From: JAZKDW01 sp040387375
GTDB lineage: Bacteria > Pseudomonadota > Gammaproteobacteria > Burkholderiales > Burkholderiaceae_D
DNA: 64,000 nucleotides
Assembly: GCA_040387375.1 (NCBI GenBank)
Contig: JAZKDW010000015.1
Location: 248,001-312,000, forward strand
Reading direction: 5' to 3'
A program made the position numbers and the translations under genes. The notes beneath the pieces are model-generated. The model was given only the letters and a program-made list of their open reading frames with translations. It did no database searches and was not told where the DNA came from. Positions 17,811 to 27,063 of the stretch are shown piece by piece. The stretch's first letter is position 1. The number at the start of each line of letters is the position of its first letter.

Positions 17811-18605
17811 ATGACTATCGTTACGATATTCAACCAGAAAGGCGGTGTGGGGAAGACCACTACGGCTCTCAATCTGTCTGCCGCCCTGGCACGCCGCGGC
17901 CGCCGGCCCTACGCCATTGATCTCGATCCACAAGCCCATCTGAGCGCGATTGCCGGCACGCCCGCATCGAGCGGCGATGACACCATCCTGAGCCTGTTCC
18001 AGCGCAACCGTCCGCTGCGCGACCTGATACGCGAATCGAACAGCGGAATTGATGTCGTTCCTGCGCATCTCGAACTGGCCAAGGTGGATACTGTATTTGG
18101 CAAAGGCTTCAACATTGTCAATCGGCTCAACACCGCGCTGCAAGCCGAACAACTCGGCAATCATGATCGGCCGGTAATCATCGATTGCTGTCCGCTGATA
18201 GGTGTGTTGTCGCTCAATGCAATCTTTGCCTGTGACTGCCTGATCGTCCCGATCTCGGCCGACCACCTGTCGGCCAAAGGCGCATTCCAGATCGAAAAAA
18301 CCCTGAAGGCGCTGGAGCAGGTGCTGAAACGCCGCGTCAGGCGCCGATATCTGCTAACCCGTTTTGACACCCGGCGCCGCATGTCCTGGGACGTGTTGCG
18401 CATGATTGAGGAAAGATTTGGTGAAGAAGTATGCCACACGCGGATCGCGGAAAACGTCAGTCTGGCGGAAAGCCCTGCGTACAACCAGACGGTGTTTGAA
18501 TACGCTCCCACCAGCCGCGGTGCGCGTGAATACGATGAGTTGCTGGATGAATTGCTGGCCGACGGATTTATTGAACGGCGCAAGCTCGCTGCCGAGCCTG
18601 CATGA
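17811..18605 (+). CDS. ParA family ATPase (orphan)
   Basis: A 264-aa ParA/MinD-type P-loop ATPase. The deviant Walker A KGGVGKTTT is near residue 11 and the second conserved stretch DLDPQAHLS near residue 42. The ATG at 17811 gives the usual family N-terminus; the frame extends upstream to 17730 without homology-like sequence. No ParB gene follows and the adjacent chromosomal dnaA region carries no parAB, so this is an orphan ParA that could position some cellular cargo (chemoreceptors, PHB granules or other) rather than a replicon. It ends 5 bp before a convergent small gene. Confidence 0.88.
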   Translation: MTIVTIFNQKGGVGKTTTALNLSAALARRGRRPYAIDLDPQAHLSAIAGTPASSGDDTILSLFQRNRPLRDLIRESNSGIDVVPAHLELAKVDTVFGKGFNIVNRLNTALQAEQLGNHDRPVIIDCCPLIGVLSLNAIFACDCLIVPISADHLSAKGAFQIEKTLKALEQVLKRRVRRRYLLTRFDTRRRMSWDVLRMIEERFGEEVCHTRIAENVSLAESPAYNQTVFEYAPTSRGAREYDELLDELLADGFIERRKLAAEPA

Positions 18606-18610
18606 AGCTT

Positions 18611-18820
18611 CTATTTGGCAATTAAAGACAGGATGTCCTGAACCGAACTGGAGTGGCCAGGTTTGCCCTCCGGATGCCGTTCCGTGCAGCTGAGCACGGT
18701 GCAGTATCGGTACATCTGCAGCAGTTTGTGCTCCGCATTCGCCTGATCATGACCCGCTATCACGAGGCGCTCGATCTTCTGCCCCTCGCGGGTCTGAATC
18801 GAAAAATCATATTTCATCAT
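18611..18820 (-). CDS. Small hypothetical protein (69 aa)
   Basis: The frame is open to 18952, but GGGAG at 18828-18832 lies 7 nt before the ATG at 18820, giving the start MMKYDFSIQTREGQ. The product is a compact, charged cytosolic protein with two cysteines around RYCTVLSC. I do not recognise a family. It is convergent with parA with a 5-bp gap. Confidence 0.6.
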   Translation of the reverse strand: MMKYDFSIQTREGQKIERLVIAGHDQANAEHKLLQMYRYCTVLSCTERHPEGKPGHSSSVQDILSLIAK

Positions 18821-19044
18821 GGCCACACTCCCTGCAACAAGTTGTAATTGCCTGCTTGTCTGCCCGACATTACCATGGCGATAAAACGTCGCAAAGCATG
18901 ATTTAACAATAGTTGTTGGGATACCACTTCGGTGTGGTAAACGCATTGGCAATAACGCCGGAAATCAAGGTCAGTCTGCTCGGATTTTTCTTGTTCGATT
19001 GCGCGCGCCAGCCCGGATCAAGGTCGGCTCGAGCTGAAAAAATT

Positions 19045-19080
19045 AAAGCGCGGTCAAGTTGCCCTGCCGCGCTTTTTTTT
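19045..19080. terminator. Hairpin terminator downstream of pckG
   Basis: AAAGCGCGG and CCGCGCTTTT form a stem around a 13-nt loop. It has T-runs on both sides in each orientation, so it could serve minus-strand pckG transcription and any plus-strand transcript from the left. Confidence 0.75.
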
Positions 19081-19118
19081 TACTGTCTCCGCCCAATCCG
19101 GAGCATGCGATTACCCTA

Positions 19119-20978
19119 TCAGAGATCGGTCAAGCGCTGCTCCAACTCCGTTTTTGCCGTCTGCAGTTCCTTCGGCAAGCGATTCTTCAGCTTGTCGAAC
19201 AGCTCGGCATGCAATTTCAGCTCGTCGTTCCATGCATCCTTGTCGATCGATGTAATGCGGTCGAATTGCTGCTGCGTGAATTCGATGCCATCCCACTCGA
19301 TATCGCCGAACTGGGGTGTCGTGCCAAAGATGTTGTCGACGCCGCTCGCCTGGCCTTCAATACGCTCGAGCATCCACTTCAGGACACGCATGTTATCGCC
19401 GAAGCCCGGCCATACGAACTTGCCGTTTTCATCCGTACGGAACCAGTTGACGCAATAGATTTTCGGCACAACCGCATCACTTGCTTCAAGCTTTTTGCCC
19501 ATGTCCAGCCAGTGCTGGAAATAGTCGCTCATGTTGTAGCCTGTGAAAGGCAGCATCGCGAACGGATCACGGCGCACGACACCTTGCTGGCCGGCGGCAG
19601 CGGCGGTTGTTTCGGACCCCATGGTGGCTGCCATGTAGACCCCTTCGACCCAGTTACGCGCTTCGGTAACCAGCGGTACGGTGGTCGAACGGCGGCCGCC
19701 AAAGATGAATGCCGAAATCGGCACACCGGCAGGATCGTCCCATGCCGGGTCGAGTACCGGATTCTGCGTGGCCGGAACGGTAAAGCGGGCATTCGGATGT
19801 GCTGCCTTGCGGCCGGTCTCCTTGGCGATCGCCGGTGTCCAGTCCTTGCCTTGCCAGTCAATCAGATGATCCGGGGCCTGCTTGCTCATTCCTTCCCACC
19901 AGATATCGCCATCGTCGGTCAGCGCGACATTGGTGAAGATGGTGTTGGACGCCAGCGATGCCATGCAATTGAAGTTGGTTGCGGTGTTGGTGCCGGGCGC
20001 GACGCCAAAGTAGCCGGCTTCCGGATTGATCGCGTACAGGCGGCCGTCGGCACCCGGCTTGATCCAGGCGATGTCGTCACCGATCGTGGTGACTTTCCAG
20101 CCGTTGAATGCAGCCGGCGGAATCAGCATGGCGAAGTTGGTCTTGCCGCAGGCGGATGGAAATGCGGCGGCAACGTAATGTTTTTTGCCTTCCGGTGATT
20201 CCACGCCGAGGATCAGCATGTGTTCCGCCAGCCACCCCTGGTCGCGGCCCATGGTGGAGGCGATGCGCAGTGCGAAGCATTTTTTGCCCAGCAGGGCATT
20301 GCCTCCATAGCCGGAGCCGAAGGACCAGATCTCCCGGGTTTCCGGGTAATGAACGATGTACTTGGTGGGATTGCAGGGCCAGGCCACGCTCTTCTCGCCA
20401 GGCTGCAGCGGGGCGCCCACGGTATGCACGCACGGCACGAATTCACCGTCGGTGCCAAGTACGTCAAGGACCGCTTTGCCCATGCGGGTCATGATGCGCA
20501 TGTTGACCGCGACATAAGGCGAGTCGGACAGCTCGACGCCGATGTGGGCGATCGGGGAGCCCAGCGGTCCCATCGAAAACGGCACCACGTACATCGTACG
20601 GCCAAGCATGCAGCCGTCGAACAGGCCGTGCAGGGTGTCGCGCATTTCCGAGGGGTCGGTCCAGTTGTTGGTCGGACCGGCATCTTCTTCCCTGGCGCTG
20701 CAGATGAAGGTACGGTCCTCGACCCGCGCGACATCGGACGGGTCGGAGCAGGCCAGGTAACTGTTCGGTCGCTTGGCGTCGTTCAGCCTGGTCATGGTCC
20801 CGGCTGCGACCATCTCGGCGCACAGGCGATCGTATTCTTCCTGGGAGCCGTCACACCAGTAGATATCGCGGGGCTTGGTCAGAGCAGCAATTTCCGCCAC
20901 CCAGTTGATTAATTTTTGTTGTCGGACGTAAGGCGGCGCGTTGACTGCGACGACGCCGCGCAATGCGGGTTGGTTCAT
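19119..20978 (-). CDS. pckG: Phosphoenolpyruvate carboxykinase (GTP)
   Basis: A 619-aa enzyme, full length for the GTP-dependent class. It interconverts oxaloacetate and PEP in gluconeogenesis. The kinase-1a P-loop FPSACGKTNFAML is near residue 277, the PEPCK-specific stretch around TIGDDIAWI follows, and the substrate-binding text RPNSYLACSDPSDVARVEDRT lies near residue 70. It is monocistronic with a hairpin terminator 40 bp downstream of the stop codon. The 5' region (20979-21449) is shared with a divergent dehydrogenase gene. Confidence 0.97.
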   Translation of the reverse strand: MNQPALRGVVAVNAPPYVRQQKLINWVAEIAALTKPRDIYWCDGSQEEYDRLCAEMVAAGTMTRLNDAKRPNSYLACSDPSDVARVEDRTFICSAREEDAGPTNNWTDPSEMRDTLHGLFDGCMLGRTMYVVPFSMGPLGSPIAHIGVELSDSPYVAVNMRIMTRMGKAVLDVLGTDGEFVPCVHTVGAPLQPGEKSVAWPCNPTKYIVHYPETREIWSFGSGYGGNALLGKKCFALRIASTMGRDQGWLAEHMLILGVESPEGKKHYVAAAFPSACGKTNFAMLIPPAAFNGWKVTTIGDDIAWIKPGADGRLYAINPEAGYFGVAPGTNTATNFNCMASLASNTIFTNVALTDDGDIWWEGMSKQAPDHLIDWQGKDWTPAIAKETGRKAAHPNARFTVPATQNPVLDPAWDDPAGVPISAFIFGGRRSTTVPLVTEARNWVEGVYMAATMGSETTAAAAGQQGVVRRDPFAMLPFTGYNMSDYFQHWLDMGKKLEASDAVVPKIYCVNWFRTDENGKFVWPGFGDNMRVLKWMLERIEGQASGVDNIFGTTPQFGDIEWDGIEFTQQQFDRITSIDKDAWNDELKLHAELFDKLKNRLPKELQTAKTELEQRLTDL

Positions 20979-21449
20979 GAACTACCTCCAATGCCAATAA
21001 AGAAATTTCGTCTTGTCCCGGCACGGCAGGATCGTCGTCGGCTTGTGGCTCGCGCTGGTACACAGCGATACGACGGTCATGTCGAAGGCGGTCGGATGAG
21101 GAGCCGCGCAGCCTGAAAATCGAATAATAATCAGGTTTATGGGTCTGCTTTCTTAAGCGGATATGCGAAAAATAGGGGGGGATTGTACACCCGTCACATA
21201 GCCCTTCTCAACGCTTTAGGTCAAAAATGTAGGAATTAGTAGTTGACTAATATAGTAGGCTATTTCGCGATCTTGGCATAAAGGTTGTTTTGTTACGTCA
21301 GTTGGCGGATTGATTGAATTTACATGACAAGCAGCCAAGACCTTCTCGATCGTTTGATGTATGCGCGTAAACCGGCAATCCATTATGATGAGCTCCCCGG
21401 CATTACCCAAACCAACTGCTTCCACTTGAAGCCCAATCAGAAAGCATCC
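20979..21449. other. Divergent intergenic region, AT-rich on the right half
   Basis: A 471-bp spacer between pckG (minus) and the hydroxyacid dehydrogenase (plus). The 21170-21310 part is AT-rich and contains a TTGACT (21243-21248), but no confident -10 at the right distance. An in-frame TTG at 21324 extends the right-hand gene but has no family-like sequence. Confidence 0.45.
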
Positions 21450-22445
21450 ATGAAGATAGCGATTCTCGATGATTATCAGGATTGTGTCCGCCACCTCGAC
21501 TGTTTTGCCTTGCTGGACGGTCATGACGTAAAAGTCTTCAACAGTAGCGCGCGCGGCGTCGGTCAGCTTGCTGTACGCCTGGCCGCGTTTGACGCCCTTG
21601 TGCTCATTCGCGAACGCACGTGGTTATCGAAAGCGTTATTGGACAGGCTGCCGAATCTGAAACTGATTTCGCAAGTCGGCAAGGTCTCTGGCCATATCGA
21701 TGTCGAAGCGGCTACCGCGCGTGGAATCGCCATCGCCGAAGGCATCGGCGACGCGACTGCTCCAGCTGAGCTCACCTGGGCGCTGATCATGGCAGCGCAC
21801 CGCAGGCTCCCGCAATACGCTGCGAATTTGAAGGACGGTTTGTGGCAAGCCGTGTCGACCACACCGCGGCACAACAGCCTCGGCGTGGTACTCAAAGGGA
21901 GGACGCTCGGCATCTGGGGTTATGGAAAGATCGGCAGCATGATCGCCGGTTACGGTAAAGCGTTCGGCATGAAGATTGTGATCTGGGGGCGTACGGCCAG
22001 CCTGGAGAAGGCCATGCGGGACGGCCATCACACGGCATCGTCAAAGGAAGAATTTTTCTCCCAATGCGATGTGATTACCGTCCATCTCCGCTTGATTGAC
22101 GAGACACGGGGCATTGTCACCAGCGCCGATCTGGCATGCATGAAGCCGAATGCGCTTTTCGTCAATACCAGCCGCGCCGAACTGGTCGAATCTGGCGCGC
22201 TCGAAATTGCCTTGCAAAAGGGCGCGCCGGGTTATGCGGCTATCGACGTATTTGAGACCGAGCCCTTGCCAGTCGATTCTCCGCTGCTGCGGATGGAAAA
22301 CGTCGTGGCGACTCCGCACATCGGTTATGTCGAAAAGGATTCATACGAGCGCTACTTGGGCTCGGCGTTTCAAAACCTGGTTGACTTCGCCAATGGAACA
22401 CCGAAAAACCTGTTGAATCCGCTGGCAATTGAAAAGGTGAAGTAA
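21450..22445 (+). CDS. D-2-hydroxyacid dehydrogenase family protein
   Basis: A 331-aa NAD-dependent dehydrogenase. The nucleotide-binding motif is GRTLGIWGYGKIGSMIAGYGKAF (GxGxxG-type). The catalytic Arg, Glu and His appear in FVNTSRAELV, DVFETEPLP and ATPHIGY. Family members act on 2-keto/2-hydroxy acids such as glycerate, phosphoglycerate or formate; this subgroup has no assigned substrate. The ATG at 21450 begins the conserved MKIAILDDYQD. The stop is 3 bp from the convergent neighbour. Confidence 0.88.
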   Translation: MKIAILDDYQDCVRHLDCFALLDGHDVKVFNSSARGVGQLAVRLAAFDALVLIRERTWLSKALLDRLPNLKLISQVGKVSGHIDVEAATARGIAIAEGIGDATAPAELTWALIMAAHRRLPQYAANLKDGLWQAVSTTPRHNSLGVVLKGRTLGIWGYGKIGSMIAGYGKAFGMKIVIWGRTASLEKAMRDGHHTASSKEEFFSQCDVITVHLRLIDETRGIVTSADLACMKPNALFVNTSRAELVESGALEIALQKGAPGYAAIDVFETEPLPVDSPLLRMENVVATPHIGYVEKDSYERYLGSAFQNLVDFANGTPKNLLNPLAIEKVK

Positions 22446-22448
22446 GCG

Positions 22449-23201
22449 CTAGCGATCGGCGTCGGACGGTATCCCGGCCCGATTTACTCTGACCACGAGA
22501 TCCGTTCTGCCCGTGCTCCACAGACGGGCCCAGCCCGGCGGCCATGGCAACGGCGGCCCTGCATATTCAGGCACGCCGCCGCGCACCGGGATGATAGGCA
22601 AGCCTTCCGGCTGTGGTCCATCGCGCCGGTCCCAACCGAGGCTGAATGCATAATCCGGCAGCAAAGCCTCACATACTGTATCGAACCAGTTGGTATGATC
22701 TTCGTCGCGGCCGAGCGCTTGCGCCAAACCGTGCGGATCAAAACGCGCCAGGGCGCTGGCCAGTTCTTCAGCGCTGGCGCCAGGTGCATCACCCCAACCC
22801 ATGATTGGATTCAGATTGTAATCAGCACCTGATCCATACCAGCCTTCCCGCCACGAGCGCTGCATCCACTGGCGCGGTCCGGCAAACAAGTGCCAGCGCC
22901 AGTGCAGTCCGGACGGTTTGGGCCAGCTGTACAGGTACAGGCGCTGGTAGCCGGCGCGGTGCAATTCACGCACCATTGCCATCAGCCGTGCGTGCGGCAT
23001 GCGGTCGGGCGGTGCGCGACGAAACAGGATGGGCTCGCCATCGGCATGCTGCACCTGATCGGACGACAAATTCAGGTCCAGCGTGCGGCCTTCATTGCCA
23101 AAGCGCGCCGAAACCCAGCCGGTAAGCAAATTGACGGTCGTGATGACGCCATAACCACGATAACGATGGAAGATGACGGTGCCGGGTGCAACAGGTTTCA
23201 T
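22449..23201 (-). CDS. Conserved-looking hypothetical protein (250 aa)
   Basis: The N-terminal ~50 residues (GTVIFHRYRGYGVITTV...GWVSARFGNEGRTLDL) look like a small beta-barrel domain of the CarD/Tudor-like kind. The middle is very rich in Trp, Tyr and Arg (LYLYSWPKPSGLHWRWHLF), and the C-terminal third is Pro/Gly/Trp-rich. There is no signal peptide or membrane segment. I cannot assign a family. The high aromatic content suggests binding of nucleic acid or carbohydrate, but that is a guess. Confidence 0.7.
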   Translation of the reverse strand: MKPVAPGTVIFHRYRGYGVITTVNLLTGWVSARFGNEGRTLDLNLSSDQVQHADGEPILFRRAPPDRMPHARLMAMVRELHRAGYQRLYLYSWPKPSGLHWRWHLFAGPRQWMQRSWREGWYGSGADYNLNPIMGWGDAPGASAEELASALARFDPHGLAQALGRDEDHTNWFDTVCEALLPDYAFSLGWDRRDGPQPEGLPIIPVRGGVPEYAGPPLPWPPGWARLWSTGRTDLVVRVNRAGIPSDADR

Positions 23202-23514
23202 TGGTCAGTCAGAGCAAAAATGGAAGAAATGAGTTTAAGTGTAGCTGGAATCAGAAGCCTGCTGGCAACCAATTTTTGTAGAATGGTGGCGGGCTTGCTT
23301 CAATGCATACCGCGTCTTGGATAGGTGCGATTCGTTTTAAATCCTCAGGGATAAAAAAATAATGGCCAAGATCCACAGGACGCGGGAAAGCATGAACAGG
23401 TGCGCATGCCTGATTAACAGCGACGCCGGCTGCGCTTGCACCGGCACCTCGCCCCACACAGTCTTTTTTAGCATGACAAAATGTCAAAATAGCATTGGAT
23501 TATGGTGTGCACGG

Positions 23515-23629
23515 TGGATTAAGATGAAAGTCCATCTTGTCTCGGATGGGAGCAAATCAGTGTCTTCCTCTCCTTTTTTGCTCCAGAAGTTGGGAGTGGG
23601 GCTGTAAAAAGCCTCACTCCGTTTTTTTT
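23515..23629 (+). ncRNA. Candidate structured small RNA or leader
   Basis: Three successive hairpins end in a strong terminator: AAGATG/CATCTT (23521-23538), GGAGCAAA/TTTGCTCC (23549-23584) and the terminator stem at 23593-23620. No gene recognised on this strand ends here: the nearest left-hand gene runs the other way, and the asparaginase start is 155 nt further on. A TGACAAAATGTCA palindrome lies upstream at 23474-23486. No known RNA family recognised. Confidence 0.35.
23593..23629 (+). terminator. Rho-independent terminator without an obvious upstream gene
   Basis: GGAGTGGGGC and GCCTCACTCC pair (one G-T wobble) around an 8-nt loop and are followed by GTTTTTTTT. Confidence 0.8.
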
Positions 23630-23784
23630 GCCGCAACGGCAAAAAAGCTGTTCTTCCCGCAGCCTGATTCTCCACTGTACATCAACACTTCCACTGAAGT
23701 TCATCACCTGTTCCTTCAAACCAGGCCGTTCACGCTATGATTGGGTGCGGACCTCCACCTACTTCCCATTTTTCATCATCCGAC

Positions 23785-24276
23785 ATGACTCTTCGCGTTA
23801 TAACCACCGGTGGCACCTTCGACAAGCATTACGATGAGATTACCGGCAAGCTGATTTTCAGCGCCAGCAATCTCCCAGCGGCGATCAGACGCGCTCGCTT
23901 GTCGGTAGCGGTCAGTCTGGAAGAATTGCCTCCACTTGACTCCCTCGACATGCAGGACGGCGACCGCCAACGCATCAGCAATTCCTGCGCGCGCGCCAGC
24001 GAAGAGCGCATCCTGATCATCCACGGCACCGACACCATGCGCGAGACCGCCGAAGTGCTGGGTCACGCACAACTTTCGAAAACGATCGTGCTGACCGGCG
24101 CGATGATCCCTTATGAAATCGCCAATTCAGATGCGCTGTTCAATTTTGGGTTTGCGTTTGGCGCCGTACAGACATTACCGCACGGCGTATATGTGGCAAT
24201 GCAAGGGGAAATTTTCGCATGGGATAACGTGATGAAAAACCGGATTGCCGGCGTATTTCATCGCCATGATTCGTAG
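23785..24276 (+). CDS. Short asparaginase-domain protein (N-terminal domain only)
   Basis: A 163-aa protein matching only the N-terminal catalytic domain of type I/II L-asparaginases. The first catalytic Thr lies in VITTGGTFDKHYDE and the second Thr-Asp pair in IHGTDTMRETAEVL; a conserved LTGAMIP follows. Full-length asparaginases have about 320-340 aa with a C-terminal domain, which is absent. Similar-length proteins are annotated in other Burkholderiales, so this may be a real short family rather than a truncation. The ATG at 23785 starts directly before the conserved strand. It ends 2 bp from the convergent AbrB-type gene. Confidence 0.82.
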   Translation: MTLRVITTGGTFDKHYDEITGKLIFSASNLPAAIRRARLSVAVSLEELPPLDSLDMQDGDRQRISNSCARASEERILIIHGTDTMRETAEVLGHAQLSKTIVLTGAMIPYEIANSDALFNFGFAFGAVQTLPHGVYVAMQGEIFAWDNVMKNRIAGVFHRHDS

Positions 24277-24278
24277 AC

Positions 24279-25409
24279 TTAGGCCGCGTGCCTCAAGCGT
24301 GTCTTCATGAATCGGATGGATTTGAACAGAGGTCCGATCATGATCACCAGCACCGCCATGCGAGTGACATGAAAAGCCGTCACGATCGGCACGCCAAGTT
24401 GCAGTGTTTTTGCGGTCAGGCTCATCTCCGCGATGCCACCCGGCGAGGTAGCTAATATTGCGGTGGCCGGATTGATCCCGCTCAGGGTCGACAGGATCAT
24501 GCCGAAACCCGCCGCCACCAGCAGCGCGATGAGTCCGCATAATGCAACACTGGCCATATAGCGTGGCGCGGTATGCAGGAACTCCGGCGTGAAGCGCGTG
24601 CCAAGCGACACGCCTATGAAGAGCTGGCCAAGATGCACCATCCACTCGGGCAGCGCGGACAAATTGATGCCGGATGCCGTCAGTGCGATCGAGATGGCCA
24701 GCGGCCCGATGACCCAGACATTAGGCCATCTCAGTCGTGTCATGAGCAGCGTGCCCACGCAAGTCAGCGCCACCAGCGCGGCGAGTCCGGCATATTCAAC
24801 ACTGAGGGCGCCCGGCACAAATGGATCGAGTCCATGCACGTTCCAGAATTTGAAGCCAAACGGGATAATTATCACGACCATCATGATGCGCAGGCTGTGT
24901 GCAGCGGCGATGCGATCCACTGCGCCGCCAAGACGTTCTCCCTGCACCGCCATTTCCGACGCACCCCCGACCGCCATCGCGAAGAAGGCGGTCGTTTTGT
25001 CGATGCCGGAAATCTTGTGCAGCAGCCAGCCGCTGGCGAGGCCCAGCGCCAGCGCAAAGGCGACTCCCAAAGCAATGAAGCCGGCGTACGATGCCAGCGC
25101 CGCCACAACTACAGGCGTGAAGTACAGGCCGAGTGCGGTCCCAATCGCCCACTGTCCTGCGTAACGCAACTGCAGCGGGCAAAACAGGTCGATATTGCAC
25201 ATGCGTGCAATCGCAGTCGCCAACAACGGCCCGATCATCCATGGCAGCGGCGTGTTGAGCCAGTTACAGAGAGCGGCGGCAAAAAAGGCGAGCAGCAGCG
25301 TCAAGACGAATGGCCGAAAATCGAGGCGCGACATAAATGGCATGGTGGGCAGTCGGGAAGCGATCATGTTTGCCATGCGCGATTGGCTGGTTCCACGCAC
25401 AAGACTCAT
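24279..25409 (-). CDS. AbrB family integral membrane protein (PF05145)
   Basis: A 376-aa polytopic inner-membrane protein built of two repeated AbrB-duplication units. Each has the pattern of short hydrophobic helices with conserved loops such as LNTPLPWMIGPLLATA and the second-repeat LRWPNVWVIGPLAIS, plus GGASEMAVQGERLGG and SPGGIAEMSLTAK. The family was once annotated as ammonia monooxygenase or AbrB regulator, but it is a membrane protein likely involved in transport. Downstream Met codons near residue 12 or 26 could also serve as start. Confidence 0.85.
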   Translation of the reverse strand: MSLVRGTSQSRMANMIASRLPTMPFMSRLDFRPFVLTLLLAFFAAALCNWLNTPLPWMIGPLLATAIARMCNIDLFCPLQLRYAGQWAIGTALGLYFTPVVVAALASYAGFIALGVAFALALGLASGWLLHKISGIDKTTAFFAMAVGGASEMAVQGERLGGAVDRIAAAHSLRIMMVVIIIPFGFKFWNVHGLDPFVPGALSVEYAGLAALVALTCVGTLLMTRLRWPNVWVIGPLAISIALTASGINLSALPEWMVHLGQLFIGVSLGTRFTPEFLHTAPRYMASVALCGLIALLVAAGFGMILSTLSGINPATAILATSPGGIAEMSLTAKTLQLGVPIVTAFHVTRMAVLVIMIGPLFKSIRFMKTRLRHAA

Positions 25410-25706
25410 CCCGCAATTAAATCAAGGGAATGCAAAAAGCCGTAGTTTATCCCGAGCCAGCGGCGGCCGATACCTTAAATGCCATCAGGGTAGTACTGGT
25501 TCCGCTTGCGGACGTGCTGGCGCCACTTCCGTAATTTTTAAACCAGAACGCGAGAAAACACTGTTGGAATGCCTGATTTATTCTTGATGCGGTGAAACCG
25601 AATCGGGAGGCTTGCATCTAATCGGCTGCCTTGCGCTCGCGCGCGGAAAATGCGCGCGCAGTGTTTGTCCCCTTCATTCCCACATTTTTCAGACTAAGGA
25701 TACGGT

Positions 25707-26657
25707 TTGCCTCGATTGTGTCGTTCGCTGTCCGCATGTGCTGCATTGCTGGCATCGTTACTGGCTTCAGTAGCGCTGGTCTCCTGCGGCGGCGGGGATG
25801 GGTCCGCCGCGGCGGCAATCGTACAACCGACACTCCAGCAGGAACCGAACGCACCGCAGTTCACCGCCAACACTGCGACAGATGGATATAACTGGTTCAA
25901 TTATCGACGCCTGCAAGCGGGCCTGTCCGCTGTCGCGCAAAACAGTTTAATCACGTCCGCAGCACAAGCACATTCGGACTATCAGAAGCTTAATAATACG
26001 ATCACTCATGCCGAGACTGCGGGCATGCCGGGCTTTACCGGCACGACCCTGATTAACCGGCTGAATGCCGCCGGCTATACATTCACCCAGGGCAGCCATG
26101 CGTATGGCGAAGTGATTGCGGCGAGTGGCGACCCGTCCGGATTCAATGCCGCTGATGACCTGATTACAGCGATTTATCATCGTTTCGTGATTTTTGAACC
26201 GATGTTTCTCGAAGCCGGCACAGGAAGCGCGACGGTGCCGAACGGTTATACCTATTTCACCGCCAAATTTGCTGCGAATGGTCTGGGGCCGGGTCTTGGC
26301 CAAGGCAACCTTGTCACGTATCCGGCGCCCAATCAGGAGCGGATCCCGACTATTTTTTACAGCGACCGCGAGTCGCCCGATCCGGTCCCGAACCAGAACG
26401 AAACCGGTTATCCGGTCAGCATCCATGCCGACATCACGACTACCGTGACGGTACAAAGCTTTACGCTGCAAGCGCGAAATGGCGCCCCGCTGACAGTGCG
26501 TTTGTTGTCTCGTCCGCTCGATGCCAATACACCGAATTCCGCTGCAGCGATTGTCCCTCTCGCCGTATTGTCATCACAGACGACTTACGATGTGCAGTTT
26601 ATCGGCACCGTGGGTGGCACGCCAGTCAATCGCTCATGGTCTTTCACGACGCGTTGA
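25707..26657 (+). CDS. CAP/SCP-domain lipoprotein
   Basis: A 316-aa exported protein with a lipoprotein signal: hydrophobic core followed by the lipobox LVSC, then a GGG spacer typical of Burkholderiales lipoproteins. The CAP (SCP/PR-1) domain spans roughly residues 60-200, with AHSDYQ and THAE around the conserved His/Glu positions. The C-terminal ~110 residues form a beta-rich domain (VTVQSFTLQARNGAPLTV). CAP proteins bind lipids or have protease-like folds; the bacterial role is poorly defined. The TTG start has AAGGA 6 nt upstream. Confidence 0.85.
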   Translation: MPRLCRSLSACAALLASLLASVALVSCGGGDGSAAAAIVQPTLQQEPNAPQFTANTATDGYNWFNYRRLQAGLSAVAQNSLITSAAQAHSDYQKLNNTITHAETAGMPGFTGTTLINRLNAAGYTFTQGSHAYGEVIAASGDPSGFNAADDLITAIYHRFVIFEPMFLEAGTGSATVPNGYTYFTAKFAANGLGPGLGQGNLVTYPAPNQERIPTIFYSDRESPDPVPNQNETGYPVSIHADITTTVTVQSFTLQARNGAPLTVRLLSRPLDANTPNSAAAIVPLAVLSSQTTYDVQFIGTVGGTPVNRSWSFTTR

Positions 26658-26705
26658 TTCGCCGCGGCCTCCGGTTTTTCAGGAATGACCTGTGCAAATG
26701 TGATT

Positions 26706-26957
26706 TCATTTGGAGTCATCACGCAATCGCTGGATCAGCAAATCGGTTTCCTTGCTTGAATCGAGATCGCGCTGAATATTTTTTTGCAGTCTTGCCCCGA
26801 TTGACAGAAATGCAATCAAGTCATCCGGGGACACTTTCATTTGAATTTCAACGATGATATCCGCGTACATCGGAAGCAATTCATCCAGCGGCAACACGTC
26901 CTCAAACGTATTTGCCATGTACGTCATTAATTCAACAGCATCCTGCCTGCTCATCAT
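26706..26957 (-). CDS. Small hypothetical protein (83 aa)
   Basis: A helical, acidic protein with no signal or membrane segment (FEDVLPLDELLPMYADIIVEIQ). The frame continues upstream into a GST relic, but GAGG lies 9 nt before the ATG at 26957, so I start it there. No family recognised. Because it is fused in frame to pseudogene sequence, it could be a leftover frame, but its composition and the ribosome-binding site argue for a gene. Confidence 0.5.
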   Translation of the reverse strand: MMSRQDAVELMTYMANTFEDVLPLDELLPMYADIIVEIQMKVSPDDLIAFLSIGARLQKNIQRDLDSSKETDLLIQRLRDDSK

Positions 26958-27063
26958 CGAGCACATCCTCACAAAGCGACCATTTTTATTGTAAGAGCAG
27001 ATCGTCAGAGCCATCTGAGAAATGACAAGGTGCGGCCGTTTAAAGCGGTTTGCGGGTCGGTGA

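Noticed and set aside
20220..20912. 230-codon frame antisense to pckG
   Set aside because: Shadow of a strongly biased core gene; composition is not protein-like.
23362..23607. 81-codon frame over the candidate small RNA
   Set aside because: It runs into the terminator stem and has an unlikely composition; hairpins explain the region better.
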